From: Pseudomonas azerbaijanoccidentalis
GTDB taxonomy: Bacteria; Pseudomonadota; Gammaproteobacteria; Pseudomonadales; Pseudomonadaceae
Assembly (NCBI RefSeq): GCF_019145495.1
Contig: NZ_JAHSTU010000009.1
Location: forward strand, 186,001 to 250,000
Reading direction: 5' to 3'
DNA length: 64,000 nucleotides
This document shows positions 61,817 through 64,000 of this stretch, piece by piece. A model generated the notes under the pieces. That model did not search any database. It was not told the DNA's origin and saw nothing but the letters and a program-made list of their open reading frames with translations. The translations under genes were made by a program, and so were the position numbers. Within the stretch, counting starts at the first letter, position 1; the number at the start of each line of letters is the position of its first letter.

Positions 61817-62950
61817 ATGAGTGCAGGGCAGGGCAGTGTCGACATCGATTGTGTGGTGGTCGGCGCCGGTGTGGTCGGCTTGGCGGTCGCCAGGGCGTTG
61901 GCCATGAGTGGGCGTGAAGTGATTGTGCTCGAAGCCGGCGAAGGCATCGGCACGGGCATCAGTTCGCGCAACTCAGAAGTGATCCACGCCGGCATTTACT
62001 ATCCTACCGGTAGCCTCAAGGCGCAGTTATGTGTCGAGGGCAAGCATCGCCTCTACGCCTTCTGCGATGAGCGCGGCGTCAAATATCAACGCCTTGGGAA
62101 ACTGATCGTCGCCACCGATGAGGCGCAGCGTTCGGCCTTGCAGGTGTTGCTGGAGCAGGGGCGGCGCAACGGTGTCGATGATCTGCAATGGCTGGAGGCG
62201 AGTGAGGCACAGGCGCTGGAACCGGCGTTGGTCTGCGTCGCTGCGTTGTGGTCACCGTCCACCGGGATTGTCGATTCCCATGGGTTGATGCTGGCGTTGC
62301 AGGGCGATGTCGAAGCCGGTGGTGGATCGCTGGTTTTTCATACGCCGTTGCTGTCGGCCCGTTGCATCGAACAGACGTTCGAACTGCACATCGGCGGCGC
62401 CGAACCCATGACCTTGCGCTGCCGCGAGCTGATCAATTGCGCCGGTTTGTCCGCGCCGGATGTAGCGAGCCATATCGCCGGTCTGCCCGCGCAACACGTT
62501 CCGACGGCGCGGTTGTGCAAGGGCAGTTATTTCAGCTTCAGCGGCCGCGCGCCGTTCCGACATCTGGTGTACCCGGCACCGGAGAGCGCCGGATTGGGGG
62601 TGCACATGACGCTCGACCTGGGCGGCCAGGCGCGATTCGGACCCGATGTGGAGTGGGTCGGCGCGGTTGATTACCGCGTGGACCCCGCACGAGCCGACGG
62701 TTTTTATGAAGCGATCCGCCGTTACTGGCCGGGCTTGCCGGACAACAGCCTGCAACCGGCCTACAGCGGCATTCGCCCGAAAATCAGTGGTCCGGGTGAA
62801 GCGGCCGCCGACTTTTGCATCAGCGGCCCCGCCGAACATGGGGTGCCCGGTCTGGTGAATCTGTTCGGGATTGAATCACCGGGACTCACCAGTTGCCTGG
62901 CGCTGGCCGAACGGGTCTTGAAAACCCTGCCCCCTGCGCACACGTCGTAG
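61817..62950 (+). CDS. FAD-dependent oxidoreductase, L-2-hydroxyglutarate-oxidase-like
   Basis: The product is 377 residues. The FAD motif is VVVGAGVVGLAVARALAMSG, followed by SSRNSEVIHAGIYYPTGSLK, a segment typical of LhgO/YgaF. The C-terminal region has YSGIRPKISGPGEAAADF. LhgO oxidises L-2-hydroxyglutarate to 2-oxoglutarate with electrons passed to quinone. Here the substrate could be another 2-hydroxy acid, given the catabolic context. It lies two bases behind the transporter gene. Its TAG stop is supplied by a REP element. Confidence 0.9.
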   Translation: MSAGQGSVDIDCVVVGAGVVGLAVARALAMSGREVIVLEAGEGIGTGISSRNSEVIHAGIYYPTGSLKAQLCVEGKHRLYAFCDERGVKYQRLGKLIVATDEAQRSALQVLLEQGRRNGVDDLQWLEASEAQALEPALVCVAALWSPSTGIVDSHGLMLALQGDVEAGGGSLVFHTPLLSARCIEQTFELHIGGAEPMTLRCRELINCAGLSAPDVASHIAGLPAQHVPTARLCKGSYFSFSGRAPFRHLVYPAPESAGLGVHMTLDLGGQARFGPDVEWVGAVDYRVDPARADGFYEAIRRYWPGLPDNSLQPAYSGIRPKISGPGEAAADFCISGPAEHGVPGLVNLFGIESPGLTSCLALAERVLKTLPPAHTS

Positions 62951-62990
62951 CAGCCGAACGCAGCCTTGCAGGCTAGGCTGCTGCTACAAA
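62948..62990. repeat. REP hairpin, type A-like (supplies a stop codon)
   Basis: GTAGCAGCCGAACGCAGCC and GGCTAGGCTGCTGCTAC form an imperfect inverted pair. The first TAG is the stop of the LhgO-like gene. Confidence 0.8.
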
Positions 62991-63080
62991 TCGTGTGACG
63001 ACCGGTAATCAGTGTTGACGCCGCTATGCGTGGATAGCGCTATCCTTGGGGAATGCGCTATTCGCCATCGGAGAAGTTCG

Positions 63081-63674
63081 ATGATCAATGCACGCACTGC
63101 CCGCATGCTCGCCGATTACAAACAATGGGCCAATCAGCGCCTGTTCGACAATCTGGCGCAACTGCCGCCGGGTGAAGTTGAAAAGGAACGCGCCGGGATT
63201 TTCAAGAACATGATTGGCACGCTCAACCACATGTATGTCGTGGACTGCCTCTGGCAGGCGCATCTTGAAGGCCGGGGGCATGGCTTCAAGACCTCCCATG
63301 ATCTGGTGCATCGCGCATTGCCCAACCTGCGCCAGGCGCAACAAAACGTCGATCACTGGTATTGCGACTGGAGCGCCCGGCAGACCGATGCGTCGCTGGA
63401 TAAACCCTTGCGGTTCACCTTTATCTCCGGCGAAAGCGGGACCATGAGCGCCGGCGCGATGCTCATGCACGTGGTCAACCACGCCAGTTATCACCGCGGC
63501 TGGGTAATCCAGATGTACTTCGAAATCCCGGCCATGCCGCCCATGACCGACCTGCCGATCTACCTGCGCGAGACCGACCCGAATTTCAATTCGCTCAATG
63601 CTTCGGCAGTGGAGCTGACATGTGCTCCGCAATTCGCGAGCGCAACCAACGTTCTGCCGGATCGTTATCGCTGA
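63081..63674 (+). CDS. DinB-family metalloprotein
   Basis: The product is 197 residues of the DinB four-helix fold. The three histidine metal ligands are visible in GTLNHMYVVDCLWQ and HVVNHASYHRGWV. Family members include thiol-S-transferases and metal-dependent enzymes, but the function is unknown here. The ATG at 63081 (MINARTARML) has GGAG ten bases upstream. Its last 80 bases overlap the convergent LysR-type gene. Confidence 0.9.
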   Translation: MINARTARMLADYKQWANQRLFDNLAQLPPGEVEKERAGIFKNMIGTLNHMYVVDCLWQAHLEGRGHGFKTSHDLVHRALPNLRQAQQNVDHWYCDWSARQTDASLDKPLRFTFISGESGTMSAGAMLMHVVNHASYHRGWVIQMYFEIPAMPPMTDLPIYLRETDPNFNSLNASAVELTCAPQFASATNVLPDRYR

Positions 63675-63999
63675 CGCCGTTCCAGACCATCGACAGCTCC
63701 GACAGGTTGATATCAAACGGCGGGTCATCGGCGCGCAATTGGTCGCTGCCTTCAATCAGCGCGCTCGCCGCATAATCGGGCACCGAGGCAAGCATGTCGG
63801 TTCCTGCCAACAAGGCCCGCAACCCGGAAAACTGCGGTACCGCCAACACCACACGCCGTGAACGCCCGATACGAGCCAGGTCATTATCGATGGCGCCGCT
63901 CAAGTCCCCGGAAAACGACACCAGCGCATGGGGACGCTCGCAGAATTCCTCCAGGGTCAGCGCACCTGGGCGATTGTCACCGCGCAAAACCTTGACGCT
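63595..63999 (-). CDS. LysR-type regulator, C-terminal part (cut by window edge)
   Basis: The visible 134 codons encode the LysR substrate-binding domain: HALVSFSGDLSGAIDNDLAR, then RRVVLAVPQFSGLRALLAGT and MLASVPDYAA. No start lies within the window, because the frame is open to the edge (SVKVLRGDNRP). The DNA-binding domain should lie to the right of position 64000. The 3' end overlaps the DinB gene by 80 bases on the opposite strand, which is unusually long for two real genes. Confidence 0.85.
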   Translation of the reverse strand, partial: SVKVLRGDNRPGALTLEEFCERPHALVSFSGDLSGAIDNDLARIGRSRRVVLAVPQFSGLRALLAGTDMLASVPDYAASALIEGSDQLRADDPPFDINLSELSMVWNGVSDNDPAERWLRSRIAEHMSAPLPKH

Positions 64000-64000
64000 C

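Noticed and set aside
60310..61995. A 561-codon minus-strand open frame
   Set aside because: It is antisense to the MFS gene and rich in His, Gln and Arg, as expected for a shadow of membrane-protein codons.

Overview
This window looks like chromosomal DNA from a Pseudomonas of the fluorescens/putida lineage. The GC content is about 60%. Three families of REP/BIME inverted repeats fill many gaps. The gene families (DUF2388, FecI/FecR/TonB triplets, GlxA-type AraC regulators, a PaoABC-like aldehyde oxidase) are typical of that genus. Species-level placement is inference. I saw no rRNA, tRNA, CRISPR array or intact insertion sequence.

Layout. 0-1 kb: a RES-Xre toxin-antitoxin pair (the toxin is cut by the window edge) with a doubled TCTATAGA operator. 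1-5 kb: a winged-helix/TPR regulator divergent from an NmrA-like reductase and a cupin, then a lone receiver protein. 5-14.6 kb: a signalling block with a 1709-residue kinase/ATPase/GAF/histidine-kinase hybrid, an LRAT-like acyltransferase whose ribosome-binding site sits in a hairpin, a FixJ-type regulator and a GAF-GAF-GGDEF-EAL protein. 14.6-21.9 kb: a secreted protein built from a 39-bp tandem repeat, small enzymes, an ArsR/oxidoreductase cassette between two near-identical REP doublets, a MATE transporter and a phosphoribosyltransferase. 22-36 kb: two complete ECF sigma/anti-sigma/TonB-receptor systems, with YceI, a DUF2235 hydrolase and a large multicopper oxidase between them. The oxidase is divergent from the second sigma gene, which has a good Fur box. 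36-40 kb: a periplasmic molybdenum aldehyde oxidase (PaoABC-like). 40-53.7 kb: mixed genes, including GNAT, a hotdog protein with a divergent TetR, a P1 peptidase, a polyamine-type binding protein with a LuxR regulator, a cytochrome b/MsrP-like/MXKDX operon, a HAD phosphatase and two GlxA-family regulators.

53.7-63 kb is the most coherent and least explained part. It holds a semialdehyde dehydrogenase-like ALDH with a LysR regulator, a convergent operon (iron alcohol dehydrogenase, NIPSNAP, cyclase-family hydrolase), an SDR, an MFS transporter and an LhgO-like FAD oxidase. Three promoters here carry the same dyad, GGGGAT-N11-ATC(CCC), each centred about 64-65 bp upstream of the predicted transcription start. 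That is the classical LysR recognition position, so the block is probably one LysR-controlled catabolic regulon. Its substrate cannot be read from the sequence.

The window ends with a DinB protein whose 3' end overlaps a convergent LysR-type gene cut by the right edge. Long open frames antisense to the large genes were treated as shadows of high-GC coding sequence.
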